Shown: positions 32,998 through 42,671, counted from the stretch's first letter. The stretch: DNA of 64,000 nucleotides from Lientehia sp934351765 (GCF_052118925.1 NZ_JBQKGG010000004.1:1-64000), one strand, 5' to 3'. Numbers and translations are program-made. Notes: generated by a model not told the origin, from the letters alone.

Positions 32998-33279
32998 ATC
33001 CATAAAAATACTATAAAAATAATAATTTAATTGCGCGGATTGTTTAAAAAGAAGATACAATACCAGCAAAAGAGGCAGTAAAAAGATCGTAAGTGAGAGG
33101 CGATAGATAAGCAGAGAATTCCAATTGGTACAGCCGGATTTGAAATAAAGAAAGAAAAGGCAAATGATATTTTTGCACTTATTACAAATCTCAAGTAAAC
33201 TAGAGATGATGTAATTGAAATAAATGGAGACGAACAATTTTATGAGTTGTTCGCCTCCGTTAGAAAGGGGAGGATTTAT

Positions 33280-33576
33280 ATGAATAGAGTAAAAAAAAGA
33301 ATATATTTCTTGGATTTGTTTTTGGCATGTGTTTTATTAATTTATTCTATAATTATTTATTTAACAAATAAGAAAATAGGATTTGAATTGGCATCTGGAA
33401 GTGAAATATTAACGAAATATCGTATTTTAGGACAGAAACTAGGTAGTATAATATGTGCGATAGTTGGAAGTGGTTATATTATTGGCCTTTTGGTGGTTAT
33501 GAAGTCAATTATATGGGAAAAAGTCACCATTATACAATTTGGAGGATATTTTTTAATTCAAGTTTTTTTACAATAA
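33280..33576 (+). CDS. Small membrane protein, probably frameshifted near its end
   Basis: 98 residues from ATG 33280 (AAAGGGGAGGA). Three hydrophobic segments are seen (YFLDLFLACVLLIYSIIIYL; GSIICAIVGSGYIIGLLVVM; a third near the end). The frame stops right after a run of seven T (33562-33568). With one more T it would continue as QVFFTIMSVGCVAVFDFKYI to a stop at about 33656, adding a fourth membrane segment. No family recognised; very AT-rich, unlike the core genes, hence probably acquired. Confidence 0.55.
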   Translation: MNRVKKRIYFLDLFLACVLLIYSIIIYLTNKKIGFELASGSEILTKYRILGQKLGSIICAIVGSGYIIGLLVVMKSIIWEKVTIIQFGGYFLIQVFLQ

Positions 33577-33784
33577 TGAGTGTTGGATGTGTGGCAGTAT
33601 TTGATTTTAAATATATATGGGATTATTTTTTTCAAATATGGTGGATACTTAGTTAGGAAGTGATTTGTTTCGTATATGGTTTAATTAGAATAATTCAGTG
33701 TAAAGTCACAGGGTTAAAGAAAATATAATTCCAATGGTATTTTAAAATGGTTATGAAAACATAAGTCCATAGTGATAAGAAAGT

Positions 33785-33867
33785 TATTTGTCTGACGAGA
33801 TTGAAATACAGAAGCTGGAAAGGCCCGGAAAGTAAGGATGCACGGAGAGGGTGTGAGGGATCATGGC
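33785..33867 (+). repeat. 83-bp direct repeat, copy 1
   Basis: 80 of 83 bases match 37774-37856. It contains the last 16 codons of the 369-residue lipoprotein gene plus the ribosome binding site and start of a following gene. Upstream of this copy the similarity stops at once, so it is the cut 3' end of a lost lipoprotein gene. Confidence 0.9.
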
Positions 33868-35026
33868 GATGAGAAAACGATGGAGTTGTTTCCTGATTGC
33901 ACTTTTTTGCCTTGCAGGCTGCGGAAAAAACGGAACAGAGGAAGCACATCGGAAGGCAGTACATACAAATGGGATCGAATCGCAGTCGGAAACAGGAATC
34001 CTTTTTTCCGGAAATGTGGATAAGCTGTATTTTTATGATATTTCTCAGAAAATAACGTATCCATTATGTGCAAGGCCTAATTGTACGCATGATTCCGAAG
34101 AAACCTGTTTTTCCAGGATTTTTTCAAGGCTTGGAAGTAATCCGTTGCTGTATGACAACCAATTATATTATACAGAATTGAATGAGGAAAACGGGAAAAT
34201 ATCTTTAATGAGCGCTGATCTGGACGGAGAAAACCAAAAGGAACTGGCCGAATTAAGTACCGTACCGGACGGTATGTTTCTGTATAATGGAAAGATCTAT
34301 ATGCCGCTTCAGCAGTTTTTATCCCAGGGAACCGGATCCGGAGATTATAAAAGCAGCAGCGGAATTGCCATGGTTGATTTAGAAACCGGAAAACGGGAAA
34401 CGATGTTTCGGGCAGAGGGCGGCATGGACAGTACTGCTGTCTGGTATATCAAAGAAATTTATGATGGGAAGCTGTTCTTTATGCTGGATGGAGGAGGCAC
34501 AGATTATTCGGATGTCGAAAGGGGTTATTACTGTCTGGATCTGGAAACGAAAGAGCTGGAAACGATGGATTTTGATTCCGACTGCCTGGATACATGCTGG
34601 ATAAACGGAAAGGCTGTATTTTATGATGGAGTAAAGGAACAGGAGAATCCGGAAGCCGAAAAACATTACTGGCTGTATGATCTGGAAACAAATGAGAAAA
34701 CGTGTTTAACCTCCTATCGATTATGGGGACCCGGAATTCTGACAGAAAAAGGATATCTTTACATAGAATGGGATAATACCGAATATAAGCAGGGCGTTTG
34801 GAATTTATACGAGACGGAAAGCGGAAAAAAGACCGAGCTGTTTTCGTTTGTAAAACAAGAATTGTTCACGCCACGATTCCTGTTTGAGGAAGAGAACAGG
34901 GAGATGATAGGCGGTTTTTATGAAACGAAAGAAGACGGAAAGGGCTGGTACAAGATTTCGGTCGATGATTTTATTTCAGGAAAGAAGAATTATGAGCTGA
35001 TGCTGAATTATTTTTTTCTAGAATAA
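33863..35026 (+). CDS. Lipoprotein with beta-propeller-like repeats
   Basis: 387 residues from ATG 33863, with GAGAGGGTGTGAGG upstream. A lipobox (LIALFCLAGCGK) anchors it outside the cell. The body has repeated LYFYD, LYYTE, KIYMPL and KLFFML strands like DUF5050-type propellers. PLCARPNCTHDSEETC near residue 70 (C-x4-C-x-H-x5-C) is shared with the third lipoprotein of this group. Function unknown; an extracellular sensing or binding role is possible. It is read from a start region left by a deleted neighbour. Confidence 0.7.
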   Translation: MAMRKRWSCFLIALFCLAGCGKNGTEEAHRKAVHTNGIESQSETGILFSGNVDKLYFYDISQKITYPLCARPNCTHDSEETCFSRIFSRLGSNPLLYDNQLYYTELNEENGKISLMSADLDGENQKELAELSTVPDGMFLYNGKIYMPLQQFLSQGTGSGDYKSSSGIAMVDLETGKRETMFRAEGGMDSTAVWYIKEIYDGKLFFMLDGGGTDYSDVERGYYCLDLETKELETMDFDSDCLDTCWINGKAVFYDGVKEQENPEAEKHYWLYDLETNEKTCLTSYRLWGPGILTEKGYLYIEWDNTEYKQGVWNLYETESGKKTELFSFVKQELFTPRFLFEEENREMIGGFYETKEDGKGWYKISVDDFISGKKNYELMLNYFFLE

Positions 35027-35255
35027 AATTTGAATACTGAACCTGAATTATTTATGAGCATATAAAAATGCTCAATGCTGCAAAACCTTGTATCAGTTCC
35101 CTTGTAAACAAGAGTCATTCTCAAAAATGGGTAAAATATCCCTGTGGGATTTAATCAAATTATTTTGGAACTGTCAAGGTACGTTAATGGTTACGATTCC
35201 AAGCCTTTCAGGATACAATATAGAAATCGATTAATAAATGTAGAGAAGGTGAAAA

Positions 35256-36710
35256 ATGAGAGGAATAAAACGGTTTTTTATAATATGTGTTTTAACCGGG
35301 ATAAATCTTTTTGGCCTGACATCCTGCGGAAAAGAGACGACAGAGCTTACCTGGTGTGTGTATGACTGTGAACAGCCGGAGGAATGGCAGGAAAATGTGA
35401 ATGAATTATTGAAGAAAAAGGGACTGGCGTATCGAATAAATGTTTATAATGTGTCATCACTGGGAACTGATTTCGGAACGGAACTGTTTGATTATGAAGC
35501 ATATATGAGATTTTATTTTGATAAAGCCGGACAGGAAACAATGGATCTGATTGGTATGCCATCGCTTGTTGGATATATGGATTTTTATGAAGAGGCAGTC
35601 AGAAGCGGATTATTGGAGCCATTGGATTCTTATCTGGAAAGTGATCAGGAATTTTCGGAAATCTATCCGGAGAGGATCTGGAATGTGATGCGTGTGAACG
35701 GAACGGTTTACGGATTGCTGAACACCTGGGAAAATTTTAAACAGTACTATGTGTTTAATGAAAAGTATTTAGATAAGTATGACATCACGGTGGAAGATCA
35801 TATGGAAATGGAAAACATCTGTGATCTGATTCAATTCATTAAGGAGAAAGAGACAGAAAATGGTGAGAAAGCGTTTCGGGCAACAGAAACCTGGAGACCG
35901 TTTCGCGTACCTGGATATGAGGATACCGTATGCAGTTTGATTTCCATAGACACAAGAGGAGAATCACCGCGGGCAGTCAATACTCTGGATATTCCAGAGG
36001 TTCAAAAGAATATGGAGATGCTGTCGAAGCTGTTTCAGGAAGAGTGTATAAGCGTCGGGGAATCTGAAGATTTTTATGAAAAAGGGCAGTTTTTGCTGAT
36101 AAGGGAATACAGCTACAGCGCAGAGTCAGCGGAATTACGGGTAAAACAAGGCTGTTGCAGCGGAGCGGAGATCCCTCTGAAAGCGGTGGCCTGTTCGGAG
36201 GGAGATAATGTATTCAGCCGATGGGGATATGTAACCGGCATTGCGGCAGGAAGCAGGCATAAAACAGAAGCCGCGGAGTTTCTTTCAGCTGTTTATACAG
36301 ACCGGGAATTATCAGATGCGCTGGCATATGGGAAAGAGCAGGTGGATTATCAAAAGGGATCCGGGAAAGCAGAACCGTATGATTATGGTCAGGTACCGTT
36401 TACGAACCGTCAATGGTTTGGCAATAATCTGATTCTTACGCCGTCAGGCGTGGATTCGGAGAATCGGGAAGAGGAACTGAGAAATATTTATGAAACGCTT
36501 CCGGTAACAAAGATGGCAGGAAAACGTCTGGATTTGAGTAATATGGAAAGTGAATTACAGCAGGTTATGAATGTATATGACAAGTATACACCGGTTCTTT
36601 TCGGAAATGGCTATACAGAGGAAAAAAGGCAGGAAATAAAAATGGAACTGGAGAAGGCCGGGATCCAGAAGATACTGGACGAGATGAACCGGCAGCTGGA
36701 GGGGAAGTGA
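35256..36710 (+). CDS. Extracellular solute-binding lipoprotein (family 1-like)
   Basis: 484 residues. Signal with lipobox (TGINLFGLTSCGKE), then a substrate-binding fold: MDLIGMPSLVGYMDFYEEA, LEPLDSYLESDQEF, VNGTVYGLLNTWENF and SAVYTDRELSDAL are typical of ABC sugar-binding proteins. No permease or ATPase gene is nearby, so it may be an orphan receptor. The 229-bp gap before it holds only a small hairpin (TGAGCAT / ATGCTCA near 35052). It ends 4 bp before the next lipoprotein gene. Confidence 0.75.
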   Translation: MRGIKRFFIICVLTGINLFGLTSCGKETTELTWCVYDCEQPEEWQENVNELLKKKGLAYRINVYNVSSLGTDFGTELFDYEAYMRFYFDKAGQETMDLIGMPSLVGYMDFYEEAVRSGLLEPLDSYLESDQEFSEIYPERIWNVMRVNGTVYGLLNTWENFKQYYVFNEKYLDKYDITVEDHMEMENICDLIQFIKEKETENGEKAFRATETWRPFRVPGYEDTVCSLISIDTRGESPRAVNTLDIPEVQKNMEMLSKLFQEECISVGESEDFYEKGQFLLIREYSYSAESAELRVKQGCCSGAEIPLKAVACSEGDNVFSRWGYVTGIAAGSRHKTEAAEFLSAVYTDRELSDALAYGKEQVDYQKGSGKAEPYDYGQVPFTNRQWFGNNLILTPSGVDSENREEELRNIYETLPVTKMAGKRLDLSNMESELQQVMNVYDKYTPVLFGNGYTEEKRQEIKMELEKAGIQKILDEMNRQLEGK

Positions 36711-36714
36711 GGGC

Positions 36715-37824
36715 ATGGAGAATAAAAAAATCAGTCTTTTAATTGGAATTGTTCTGATTATTGGAATTCTGGCGGGCTGCGGTTCAAAAACAGAATCGGG
36801 AAATCGTGGTGTCATGGAGGGAAAAATCGTTGTATGTCAGAGAAACTATTGTACGGGAGAAGAGGGAGTCCTTGTTTTAGATAACAGTGGGATTGTTATG
36901 TTTTATGATGCGGCCACAGATCAGTATGTTCCGCTTTGTGCAGAACCGTCCTGTAAGCATGAAACAACCGCATGTGCCGCTGTTTCAATCGGAGGAAGAG
37001 CAAACTGGATTTTGTATCATGATGGAAGGTTGTACTATGACTGTGGGGAAAATCATGATTTGTACTCCGCAGATATGGATGGAAAAAATGAAAGAAAGAT
37101 TGGAAATTTCGGGCATAACATTACGGTAAGTCCGATGATTGCCATGAACCATAAATTATATGCAATTCCAAATGATGATACACTTGATGAAGAAGGATAT
37201 TTAACCGCAGTGACAACCCAGCTTTTAGAGGTAAATCTGGAATCCGGAGAAATCAGGGAGCTGACAGAAGCCGTAAAACAGGAAATTCCCAATGACAGAC
37301 TGATAGGACAATATCAGGATCATCTGTATTACGTTGATCGCCGGGAGCGGGCACTGTATGTGATTGATCCGGAGACAGGAGCGAAAAGGCTGGAAGCAGA
37401 AAATCTTTATCAGATGCAGGCGATGCTGTCGGAGGAGCTTCTGGTTTATATCCAGTATCAGGAAGATCCGAAAGAGGAAATTCTTTGTGAGAAAAATCTG
37501 AAAACAGGGGAAACAAAGATTCTCGAACGGAGAGATCTGGAACAGGAAGAAGAATTTTGGCTTGATTACTGGGACAATGCGATTAAAACAGTATCGTTGG
37601 GAACTTACGAAACCGGCGGTTTATATCGATGGAATCAAATGGATGAATTTGAAAAAATACGGGCCTTTCTTAATGACGATAGTTTTATTATCCAGGCAAG
37701 GTATGGAGATGTTCTGATTGGAGAAAGCTGTGAGAAATCGATCCCGGGAGCAGCAAAAACAACGGTAGAGAGCTATTTGTCTGACGAGATTGAAATACAG
37801 AAGCTGGAAAGGCCGGGAAAGTAA
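36715..37824 (+). CDS. Second beta-propeller-like lipoprotein
   Basis: 369 residues. Lipobox LIIGILAGCGSK, then propeller-like strands (RLYYDCGENHDLYSADMDG, HLYYVDRRERALYVIDPETG). PLCAEPSCKHETTAC near residue 75 repeats the Cys/His motif of the 387-residue lipoprotein. It follows the solute-binding gene by 4 bp (GAGGGGAAGTGAGGGC as binding site), so the two form an operon. Its last 16 codons are duplicated at 33785. Function unknown. Confidence 0.7.
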   Translation: MENKKISLLIGIVLIIGILAGCGSKTESGNRGVMEGKIVVCQRNYCTGEEGVLVLDNSGIVMFYDAATDQYVPLCAEPSCKHETTACAAVSIGGRANWILYHDGRLYYDCGENHDLYSADMDGKNERKIGNFGHNITVSPMIAMNHKLYAIPNDDTLDEEGYLTAVTTQLLEVNLESGEIRELTEAVKQEIPNDRLIGQYQDHLYYVDRRERALYVIDPETGAKRLEAENLYQMQAMLSEELLVYIQYQEDPKEEILCEKNLKTGETKILERRDLEQEEEFWLDYWDNAIKTVSLGTYETGGLYRWNQMDEFEKIRAFLNDDSFIIQARYGDVLIGESCEKSIPGAAKTTVESYLSDEIEIQKLERPGK

Positions 37825-37856
37825 GGATGCACGGAGAGGGTGTGAAGAATCATGGC
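37774..37856 (+). repeat. 83-bp direct repeat, copy 2
   Basis: Matches 33785-33867 with three differences. Behind it the expected next lipoprotein gene is reduced to 16 codons (from ATG 37852, MAKHVCVKTQDD..., stop at about 37900). Confidence 0.9.
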
Positions 37857-37925
37857 TAAACATGTCTGCGTTAAGACGCAGGATGACAATATAGGGAACT
37901 AGGATCTTCTTCAGAAGTTCCTGTA

Positions 37926-37971
37926 TACAAAACGAGACGTCCATGAGCATATCACTCACGGACGTCTTATT
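37926..37971. terminator. Bidirectional terminator between convergent genes
   Basis: AGACGTCCATGAG pairs with CTCACGGACGTCT. On the minus strand it is followed by CGTTTTG, on the plus strand by TATTTTATGG, so it can stop both the lipoprotein and activase transcripts. Confidence 0.75.
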
Positions 37972-37996
37972 TTATGGTTGTTTATGGAAATAGAAT

Positions 37997-40900
37997 CTAT
38001 TTCTTCGATTCTTCCGCTTTCAGGTTCTTCTGCGCGGTGGCCAGCATCAGTTTGATTCGGTTTAACTGGTTTACTTCGCTGGCACCGGGGTCATAGTCCA
38101 CGGCGATAATGTTAGAGCCGGGGTACTGGCGGCGCAGCTCCTTGATAACACCTTTGCCGACCACATGGTTGGGCAGGCAGCCGAAAGGCTGGGTGCAGAC
38201 AATATTGTTGGTGCCGGTGTGGATCAGCTCCAGCATTTCTCCGGTGAGGAACCAGCCCTCGCCGGTCTGGTTTCCGAGAGAAACAAAGGGCTTTGCCAGG
38301 TCTGCCAGGTTTTCGATCCTTGCCTGAGGCAGGAAGTGGCGGCTGGCATTGAGCTCTTCGCGGGCCGTTTTGCGGAAATGCTCCAGTAAGGAGATTCCCA
38401 TATTACAGAGACGGGCGGTGGACTTTTTGAAGCCCAGGTTTGCAGCCTTGAAGTTGGTGTTGTAGAAGCAGTACAGCAGGAAATCCATCAGGTCAGGCAT
38501 CACAGCCTCGGCTCCCTCGGATTCCAGAAGCTCCACCAGGTTATTGTTGGCCAGCGGTGAAAATTTTACCAGGATCTCGCCGACAATGCCGACACGGGGC
38601 TTTTTCCAGTCCTCATGGATCGGAAGATTATCGAAGTCGCGGATGATGGCGCGGACATTCTTTTTAAACCGGCTCATGGATACATGCTTTGTGGTCAGAT
38701 CATTGATACAGAACTGTTCCCATTTTTTATGTAACTCATTGGCAGAGCCTGGGGTGATCTCATAAGGGCGCATATGATACAGAACCCGCATGAAGATGTC
38801 GCCATAGACGATCGCCTGCATGGCCTTGGTGAGCATAGGCAGAGAGTAGGTGAAGCCGGAGTTGGATTCCAGCCCCTGGGCACTTAAAGAGATCACGGGG
38901 ATCTGTGCCATACCTGCACGCTCCAGGGCTCGGCGGATAAAGCCGATATAGTTGGAGGCACGGCAGCCGCCGCCGGTCTGGCTCATGAACACGGCTGTCT
39001 TGTTGAGGTCATATTTTCCGGACAGCAGAGCCTCCATGATCTGTCCCACGACGATCAGGGACGGATAGCAGGCATCATTATTTACATATTTTAATCCCAC
39101 ATCGACCGCCGCTCTTGTGTGGTTCTGAAGCACCTCCACATGGTAGCCGCAGGAGGAAAGGGCAGGCCCCAGAATGTTGAAATGGATGGGGCTCATCTGC
39201 GGACAGAGGATCGTGTAATTCTTCCGCATATCTTTGGTAAATTCCACACGCTTATAGGCGGAGGAAACGATCTTCCGCTCGATATGGCGGTTTTCCCGCA
39301 CGCGGAGCGCGGAGATCAGGGAACGGATCCGGATTCTTGCGGCGCCCAGGTTGCTGACCTCGTCGATCTTTAAGACCGTGTAGATCTTTCCGGAGCCGGT
39401 AAGGATATCGTTGACCTGATCGGTGGTTACGGCGTCCAGGCCGCAGCCGAAGGAGTTTAACTGGATCAGATCCAGGTTATCTCTCGTTTTCACAAAGTTT
39501 GCCGCACGGTACAGGCGGGAATGGTACATCCACTGATCCATGACGATCAGCGGGCGCTCCACCTGTCCCAGATGGGATACCGAATCCTCAGTGAAAACAG
39601 CGATTCCGTAGGAGGTAATAAGCTCCGGGATTCCGTGGTTGATCTCCGGATCCACATGGTAGGGACGACCGGCCAGGACGATGCCGCGGCGTCCGGTCTC
39701 ATCCAGATACTTCAGCGTTTCTTCGCCCTTTTTCTGGATATCCTCCTTGACAGCCAGAAGCTCGGCCCATGCCTTCTTTGCAGCGGCGCTGATCTCAGCG
39801 GCGGGGATATGCTCTTCCTCAGTAAATACCTCCACCAGCCGTTTTTCCAGGATTTCCTCGTTGGTGAACGCCATGAACGGATTCAGAAAACGGACATGCT
39901 CATCAGCCAGCTCTTCCACGTTGTTCTTGATGTTCTCCGCATAGGAGGTTACGATGGGGCAGTTGTAATGGTTCTGAGCGTCCGGTGTCTCATTGCGCTC
40001 GTAAGGAATGCAGGGGTAGAAGATAAACCGGATCCCCTGACGGATGAGCCAGGAAACGTGTCCGTGGGCCAGCTTCGCCGGGTAGCATTCCGACTCACTG
40101 GGGATCGATTCGATGCCCAGCTCATAGATCCGTTTCGTGGACTGGGGAGAGAGCACCACCTGGTAGCCCAGCTCCTTGAAGAACGTCGCCCAGAACGGAT
40201 AATTTTCATACATATTTAAGACACGGGGAATCCCGATGATGCCGCGGGTGGCCGTGTCGGGGGTCAGGCTTTCATAGCCGAACACCCGCTTATACTTATA
40301 ATCAAACAGGTTTGGAATATTTTCTTTGTTTTTCTGCTTTCCGAGGCCGCGTTCACAGCGGTTGCCGGAGATATACTGACGGCCGCCGGGGAAGCGGTTG
40401 ATGGTGAGCAGGCAGCTGTTGGTACAGCCCTTGCAGTGGGCCATTTTTGTATCATAGGTAAGGTTCAGGATTTTTTCCATGGGAAGCATGGTGGTTTCCC
40501 TTCCGGGGGTATAACGTTCCCTTGCCACAAGGGCAGCACCGAAGGCACCCATGATGCCGGCAATGTCGGGACGGACGGCTTCACAGCCGGAGATCCGCTC
40601 GAAGCTGCGCAGCACGGCATCGTTATAGAAGGTTCCGCCCTGAACCACAACACGCCTGCCGAGATCGCTGGCATCGGTGATCTTGATTACCTTGAACAGC
40701 GCATTTTTGATGACGGAGTAGGCCAGTCCGGCGGAAATATCGGAAACCTCGGCGCCCTCCTTCTGAGCCTGTTTAACGTTGCTGTTCATGAATACCGTAC
40801 AACGGGTTCCAAGGTCGATGGGGTTTTTGGCAAACAGCGCTTCCTTTGCAAAGTCCTGAACGCTGTAATTTAAGGATTTGGCGAAGGTCTCGATAAAAGA

Positions 40901-42247
40901 GCCGCAGCCGGAGGAGCAGGCTTCGTTTAGCTGGACGCTGTCCACGGTCTGGTTCTTGATCTTAATACACTTCATATCCTGGCCGCCGATGTCCAGAATA
41001 CAGTCTACCTCCGGGTCAAAGAAGGAGGCGGCATAATAATGGGACACAGTCTCAACTTCGCCCTCATCCAGCATCAGGGCCGCCTTGATCAGGGCCTCTC
41101 CGTAACCGGTGGAGCAGGAATAGCGGATCGATGCGCTTGGAGGAAGCAGTTCGCTGATCTCCTTCATGGCGCGGATCGTTGTCTTTAAGGGACTGCCGTT
41201 GTTATTGGAATAGAAGGAATACAGCAGAGAACCGTCCTCACCCACCAGAGCTACCTTGGTGGTGGTAGAACCGGCATCAATGCCCAGAAAGCAGTCGCCC
41301 TCGTAGCTGTCCAGATCGGCAGTCGCTACGTTATGCTCACTGTGGCGGGCAAGGAAGGCATCATAGTCGGCCTGGTTTTTAAATAAGGGCTCAAGACGCT
41401 TTACTTCAAATTCCATCTTGACGCCGTGGGTAAGCTTTTCGCAGAGCGCTTCCAGCGAGGTAGAAACGTCTTCCTTTGGATTCATGGCTGCGCCGATGGC
41501 GGCAAACAGATGAGAATGCTCCGGTGCGATGATAGCATCACCCTCCAGCTTTAAGGTACGGATAAAAGCCGCCTTCAGCTCGGAAAGAAAATGGAGCGGG
41601 CCGCCTAAGAATGCCACGTTTCCGCGGATGGGCTTGCCGCAGGCCAGGCCGGAAATGGTCTGGTTTACAACTGCCTGAAAAATAGAGGCAGCCAGATCCT
41701 CTTTTGTTGCACCGTCATTGATAAGGGGCTGGATATCCGATTTGGCAAATACCCCGCATCGCGCCGCAATGGGATAAATTGCTTTATAGTTTTTCGCGTA
41801 CTCGTTTAAGCCTGCGGCATCCGTCTGCAAAAGAGAGGCCATCTGGTCAATGAAGGAGCCGGTTCCGCCGGCGCAGATTCCGTTCATGCGCTGGTCGATT
41901 CCGCCGGTAAAGTAAATAATTTTGGCATCCTCGCCGCCCAGCTCGATGGCTACATCTGTCCGGGGGGCATAATCCTGGAGCGAGGTGGCAACGGCCACAA
42001 CCTCCTGCACGAACGGCACCTCCAGATGTCTGGAGATGGTAAGTCCGCCGGAGCCGGTGATAACCGGGTGCACCTCCATGGGGCCAAGCTGCTCCAATGC
42101 CCGGCGAAGAAGCGATGCCAGTGTTTCCTGGATGTTGGCATAATGGCGCTCGTAGGCGGAAAACAGTACCTGATTGTCGGGAGTGAGAATGGCCGCCTTT
42201 ACGGTTGTAGATCCAATATCAATTCCCAGCTTATTATAATTAGACAT
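37997..42247 (-). CDS. Giant acyl-CoA dehydratase activase-related protein (double BadF/HgdC plus dehydratase-like domains)
   Basis: 1416 residues from ATG 42247 (GAAAAGGTG upstream). Two ASKHA-type ATPase domains lie in the first 600 residues (LGIDIGSTTVKAAIL near 7; LGIDAGSTTTKVALV near 325), each with the Cys-containing cluster-binding GGTGSFIDQ / ACSSGCGSFIETFA region. A DUF2229-type domain (GIPRVLNMYENYPFW near 670) and an HgdB-like C-terminal part with Cys motifs (GGGCRASNYIGF, PFGCLPNHVVGKG) follow. Activases inject a high-energy electron into 2-hydroxyacyl-CoA dehydratases using ATP; the substrate of this all-in-one form, common in Clostridia, is not known. No CoA-transferase is adjacent. 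Confidence 0.9.
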   Translation of the reverse strand: MSNYNKLGIDIGSTTVKAAILTPDNQVLFSAYERHYANIQETLASLLRRALEQLGPMEVHPVITGSGGLTISRHLEVPFVQEVVAVATSLQDYAPRTDVAIELGGEDAKIIYFTGGIDQRMNGICAGGTGSFIDQMASLLQTDAAGLNEYAKNYKAIYPIAARCGVFAKSDIQPLINDGATKEDLAASIFQAVVNQTISGLACGKPIRGNVAFLGGPLHFLSELKAAFIRTLKLEGDAIIAPEHSHLFAAIGAAMNPKEDVSTSLEALCEKLTHGVKMEFEVKRLEPLFKNQADYDAFLARHSEHNVATADLDSYEGDCFLGIDAGSTTTKVALVGEDGSLLYSFYSNNNGSPLKTTIRAMKEISELLPPSASIRYSCSTGYGEALIKAALMLDEGEVETVSHYYAASFFDPEVDCILDIGGQDMKCIKIKNQTVDSVQLNEACSSGCGSFIETFAKSLNYSVQDFAKEALFAKNPIDLGTRCTVFMNSNVKQAQKEGAEVSDISAGLAYSVIKNALFKVIKITDASDLGRRVVVQGGTFYNDAVLRSFERISGCEAVRPDIAGIMGAFGAALVARERYTPGRETTMLPMEKILNLTYDTKMAHCKGCTNSCLLTINRFPGGRQYISGNRCERGLGKQKNKENIPNLFDYKYKRVFGYESLTPDTATRGIIGIPRVLNMYENYPFWATFFKELGYQVVLSPQSTKRIYELGIESIPSESECYPAKLAHGHVSWLIRQGIRFIFYPCIPYERNETPDAQNHYNCPIVTSYAENIKNNVEELADEHVRFLNPFMAFTNEEILEKRLVEVFTEEEHIPAAEISAAAKKAWAELLAVKEDIQKKGEETLKYLDETGRRGIVLAGRPYHVDPEINHGIPELITSYGIAVFTEDSVSHLGQVERPLIVMDQWMYHSRLYRAANFVKTRDNLDLIQLNSFGCGLDAVTTDQVNDILTGSGKIYTVLKIDEVSNLGAARIRIRSLISALRVRENRHIERKIVSSAYKRVEFTKDMRKNYTILCPQMSPIHFNILGPALSSCGYHVEVLQNHTRAAVDVGLKYVNNDACYPSLIVVGQIMEALLSGKYDLNKTAVFMSQTGGGCRASNYIGFIRRALERAGMAQIPVISLSAQGLESNSGFTYSLPMLTKAMQAIVYGDIFMRVLYHMRPYEITPGSANELHKKWEQFCINDLTTKHVSMSRFKKNVRAIIRDFDNLPIHEDWKKPRVGIVGEILVKFSPLANNNLVELLESEGAEAVMPDLMDFLLYCFYNTNFKAANLGFKKSTARLCNMGISLLEHFRKTAREELNASRHFLPQARIENLADLAKPFVSLGNQTGEGWFLTGEMLELIHTGTNNIVCTQPFGCLPNHVVGKGVIKELRRQYPGSNIIAVDYDPGASEVNQLNRIKLMLATAQKNLKAEESKK

Positions 42248-42343
42248 AAAAACACCTTTTCTCTCTGGTATCGCGCGATCCACGATACGGACCGCGAAGG
42301 TTAAAGCCTGAAATCTGTTTCAGGGTGGCGTAAGCCACATGCT

Positions 42344-42372
42344 ATTATAGTATGTTCTTTTGGGAAAAGCAA
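42344..42372 (-). promoter_or_regulatory. Promoter of the activase gene
   Basis: Minus strand TTGCTT (42372-42367), 17-bp spacer, consensus TATAAT (42349-42344); the start codon is about 100 bp downstream. Confidence 0.65.
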
Positions 42373-42393
42373 GAATTGGGTTAAGGAAAAGAG

Positions 42394-42421
42394 TGTTAAA
42401 AGAATGTTAAGAAATCGTTAA
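42394..42421 (-). promoter_or_regulatory. Pho box-like direct repeats
   Basis: On the plus strand TGTTAA-AAGAA-TGTTAA-GAAAT-CGTTAA; read on the minus strand this is TTAACG-N5-TTAACA-N5-TTAACA, the 11-bp spacing of PhoP sites. It lies just upstream of the activase promoter. No pho gene is in the window, so this is only a motif match. Confidence 0.35.
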
Positions 42422-42671
42422 AAGGGAAAAATTGCGGAGAATTCTTCTGGAAAGAACCAATACAGCATTATTAGACGCCGGGAGCAGGAAAAAGAAAAGG
42501 GAAAGTAAATAAAAAATGAAATCTGTGAAAAAAACAGCAACTGGGCTGCTTAGATTTGACAAACTACAGGATTCTTTTTATAATAAGGAAGAATTGTTTC
42601 CGGCAGAAACAGTCCTGTCGGGATGGATGAGACAAACAGCTGCCGACGGCAGCGGAGAATGGAGTTTAAGA

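Larger units (their letters stand above)
32845..33279. other. Gene-free stretch at the start of the AT-rich island
   Basis: Contains an orphan promoter with palindromic operator (32901-32929), a terminator (32964-32997), an open frame remnant without start at about 33098-33195 (ending KEKANDIFALITNLK), and an inverted repeat GGAGACGAACAA / TTGTTCGCCTCC just before the next gene. No intact gene is seen. Base composition drops sharply from here. Confidence 0.6.
42248..42671. other. Divergent intergenic region
   Basis: Carries the minus-strand promoter (42344-42372) and three 11-bp-spaced TGTTAA-like repeats (42394-42421). The open frame at 42516-42671 in front of the rhomboid-like gene has no convincing ribosome binding site and I treat it as leader. 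Confidence 0.55.

Noticed and set aside
39521..40219. 232-codon frame antisense to the activase gene
   Set aside because: Shadow of a long, well-conserved gene; no start site or domain.
42516..42671. 52-codon N-terminal extension of the rhomboid-like protein
   Set aside because: ATG 42672 has a suitable binding site and gives a start typical of this protein; the extension is polar and lacks support.
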